64,000 nucleotides of DNA. Source: Pseudomonas mohnii. GTDB taxonomy: Bacteria; Pseudomonadota; Gammaproteobacteria; Pseudomonadales; Pseudomonadaceae. Made by a program: the position numbers and the translations under genes. Every line of letters starts with the position of its first letter. Position 1 is the stretch's first letter. Shown here one piece after another: positions 62,399 to 64,000 of the stretch. The stretch covers positions 806,001 through 870,000 of the forward strand of contig NZ_FNRV01000001.1 of the NCBI RefSeq assembly GCF_900105115.1, in the 5' to 3' direction. The notes under the pieces are model-generated. The model did no database searches. It was given only the letters and a program-made list of their open reading frames with translations, and had not been told where the DNA came from.

Positions 62399-64000
62399 GT
62401 GATTGCGATAGGTGAGGCATGGAAGGCGGGGTTGTTGGGTCGAAAGCACTGGCTCCGCAACCTGGTGTCTGGCGTGATAGTCGGGATCGTGGCGCTCCCC
62501 CTGGCCATGGCGTTTGCCATTGCCTCTGGCGTCAAGCCTGAGCAAGGCATCTACACCGCAATCATTGGCGGCCTGCTGGTTTCGCTCTTTGGGGGGAGCC
62601 GCTTACAGATTGCAGGGCCAACAGGTGCGTTCATCGTGATTCTGGCGGGCGTCACGGCCAAGCATGGGGTCGACGGCCTGCAAATCGCTACGATGATGGC
62701 GGGCGCCATGCTGTTATTGCTCGGGGTCGCCCGGCTGGGTGCAATCATCAAGTTTATCCCCGATCCCGTGATCGTCGGATTCACCGCCGGCATCGGCGTG
62801 ATCATCTGGATCGGGCAGTGGAAAGACTTTTTCGGCTTACCGGCGATCAGTGGAGAGCACTTCCATGAAAAGCTCTGGCATTTGCTACAGGCGCTCCCGG
62901 ATCTTCATATGGCCACGACCCTGCTGGCTGCACTCAGTCTTTTGCTGGTCGTCACCGCGTCGAAAATTCCCGGTCTCAAACGGGTGCCTGGCCCGCTAGT
63001 CGCAATGACGGTAGCTACGGCGATACAGTCAGCCTTTCATTTCGAGGGAGTGGCCACGATTGGCAGCGCATTTGGTGGCATACCTCAAGGTCTTCCAGCG
63101 TTAAGCCTGCCTGAAATCACGCTCTCTCGCGTCATCGATTTGATTGGTCCGGCTTTCACTATCGCCATGCTTGGAGCAATCGAATCGCTTCTGTCTGCAA
63201 TGGTGGCCGATGGCATGGCGGGCACTAAGCATGACTCCAATCAGGAACTGATCGGTCAGGGGATTGCCAATCTGGTCACGCCGTTGTTTGGCGGCTTCGC
63301 AGCGACCGGAGCCATTGCCCGTACTGCCACCAATATCCGTAACGGCGGCACAAGCCCGCTGGCCGGCATTACGCACGCGGTCACCCTGGTGTTCATTATT
63401 CTGTTTCTGGCACCTCTGGCTGCAAACATCCCGATGTGCGCCCTGGCCGCCATTCTTTTCGTGGTCGCGTACAACATGAGCGAGTTGAAACATTTCAAGC
63501 GCATGGTTCAGCGAGCCCCACGCGCAGACGTGTCTATTCTGCTCATCACCTTCAGCCTCACAGTGTTCAGTGACTTGGTGATCGCCGTAAATATCGGTGT
63601 CATTCTTGCCATGCTGCATTTCATGCGTCGCATGGCTTCATCCGTGGAGGTACAACAGGTCGTCGAGCACGAGCTTGAAGAAGAGCTGAGAACCAATGGC
63701 CATGCGCACTTGCCCCCAGGGATACTGATTTACACGATTGAAGGGCCACTGTTCTTTGCTGCGGCCGAGACCTTCGAGCGAGTGCTGGCACAGACCCATA
63801 CAGACCCACGCCTGTTGATTATCCGTCTGAAACGCGTGCCGTTTATGGATATCACGGGCTTGCAAGTACTGGAGGAAGTCATTCAGCAGCTGCACAAGCG
63901 CAATATCGTGGTAAAGCTCTGCGAGGCGAATACGAAGGTGCTCGGCAAGCTCGACAGGGTGGGCATCCTGCAAGAAATTGGCCCGGAGCATTACCACGCC
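62399..64000 (+). CDS. SulP family inorganic anion transporter (3' end outside window)
   Basis: The 534 codons in the window encode a SulP/SLC26 transporter: membrane domain from about residue 15 to 400 (FAIASGVKPEQGIY; QIAGPTGAFIVIL; SNQELIGQGIANLVTPLFGG) and a C-terminal STAS domain from about 435 (YTIEGPLFFAAAE, FMDITGLQVLEEV). Bacterial members carry sulfate, bicarbonate or C4-dicarboxylates. GTG at 62399 follows AGGAG by 6 bases. No stop appears before 64000; the STAS domain is nearly complete, so few codons are missing. It lies on the same strand as arsA but the hypothetical gene lies between. Confidence 0.88.
   Translation, partial: MIAIGEAWKAGLLGRKHWLRNLVSGVIVGIVALPLAMAFAIASGVKPEQGIYTAIIGGLLVSLFGGSRLQIAGPTGAFIVILAGVTAKHGVDGLQIATMMAGAMLLLLGVARLGAIIKFIPDPVIVGFTAGIGVIIWIGQWKDFFGLPAISGEHFHEKLWHLLQALPDLHMATTLLAALSLLLVVTASKIPGLKRVPGPLVAMTVATAIQSAFHFEGVATIGSAFGGIPQGLPALSLPEITLSRVIDLIGPAFTIAMLGAIESLLSAMVADGMAGTKHDSNQELIGQGIANLVTPLFGGFAATGAIARTATNIRNGGTSPLAGITHAVTLVFIILFLAPLAANIPMCALAAILFVVAYNMSELKHFKRMVQRAPRADVSILLITFSLTVFSDLVIAVNIGVILAMLHFMRRMASSVEVQQVVEHELEEELRTNGHAHLPPGILIYTIEGPLFFAAAETFERVLAQTHTDPRLLIIRLKRVPFMDITGLQVLEEVIQQLHKRNIVVKLCEANTKVLGKLDRVGILQEIGPEHYHA

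Overview
The window looks like chromosomal DNA of a fluorescens-lineage Pseudomonas. It is GC-rich, many intergenic gaps carry the GTAGGAGCGAGC / GTAGGAGCTGGC family of REP doublets (REPINs) typical of that group, and the gene content (hydroxyproline island, PxpABC, polyamine-type ABC importer, PuuB-like oxidases, KatG) is that of a metabolically versatile soil or plant pseudomonad. Most of it encodes uptake and catabolism of nitrogenous compounds with dedicated regulators. I saw no rRNA, tRNA, CRISPR array, prophage or complete insertion sequence.

Layout. 1-5155: a truncated PuuB-like FAD oxidase, a diguanylate cyclase, a PLP threonine dehydratase with a divergent AraC regulator, and a small secreted HExxH protein. 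5346-12163: a minus-strand 5-oxoprolinase operon (pxpA, biotin carrier, biotin carboxylase, pxpB, pxpC, NCS1 permease) with a divergent LysR gene. 12272-13838: an orphan membrane protein and a GT25 glycosyltransferase. 14072-32419: a hydroxyproline island with an aldehyde dehydrogenase, GntR regulator, 4-hydroxyproline epimerase, three-subunit D-hydroxyproline dehydrogenase, PAS-AraC regulator, ABC importer, aconitase-X cis-3-hydroxyproline dehydratase, proline-racemase-family trans-3-hydroxyproline dehydratase, deaminase, MFS carrier, ketoglutarate-semialdehyde dehydrogenase and pyrroline-2-carboxylate reductase. 4-Hydroxyproline would flow to 2-oxoglutarate and the 3-hydroxyprolines to proline. 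A shared palindrome (TCGTATACGA) lies before the ABC operon and the deaminase gene, with a partial copy before the GntR gene.

32549-41653: a GlxA-type regulator, a carboxymuconolactone-decarboxylase-like protein, a glutamine-synthetase-like ligase with aldehyde and iron alcohol dehydrogenases, and a PhnD/C/E/E-like ABC importer. 41820-55557: the least familiar region. A polyamine-type ABC importer, two paralogous GT1 glycosyltransferases, three small paralogous cupins, an APH-type kinase, a GlmU/MurU-like nucleotidyltransferase, an aldehyde dehydrogenase, a PuuB-like FAD oxidase and a GntR regulator are arranged divergently around the regulator. I propose it is one pathway that imports and glycosylates or oxidises an amine or amino-sugar compound; the substrate is unknown.

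55582-64000: a second diguanylate cyclase, catalase-peroxidase KatG, a gene-poor stretch of about 600 bp, an ArsA-type ATPase without other ars genes, a small hypothetical protein and a SulP anion transporter cut by the window end.
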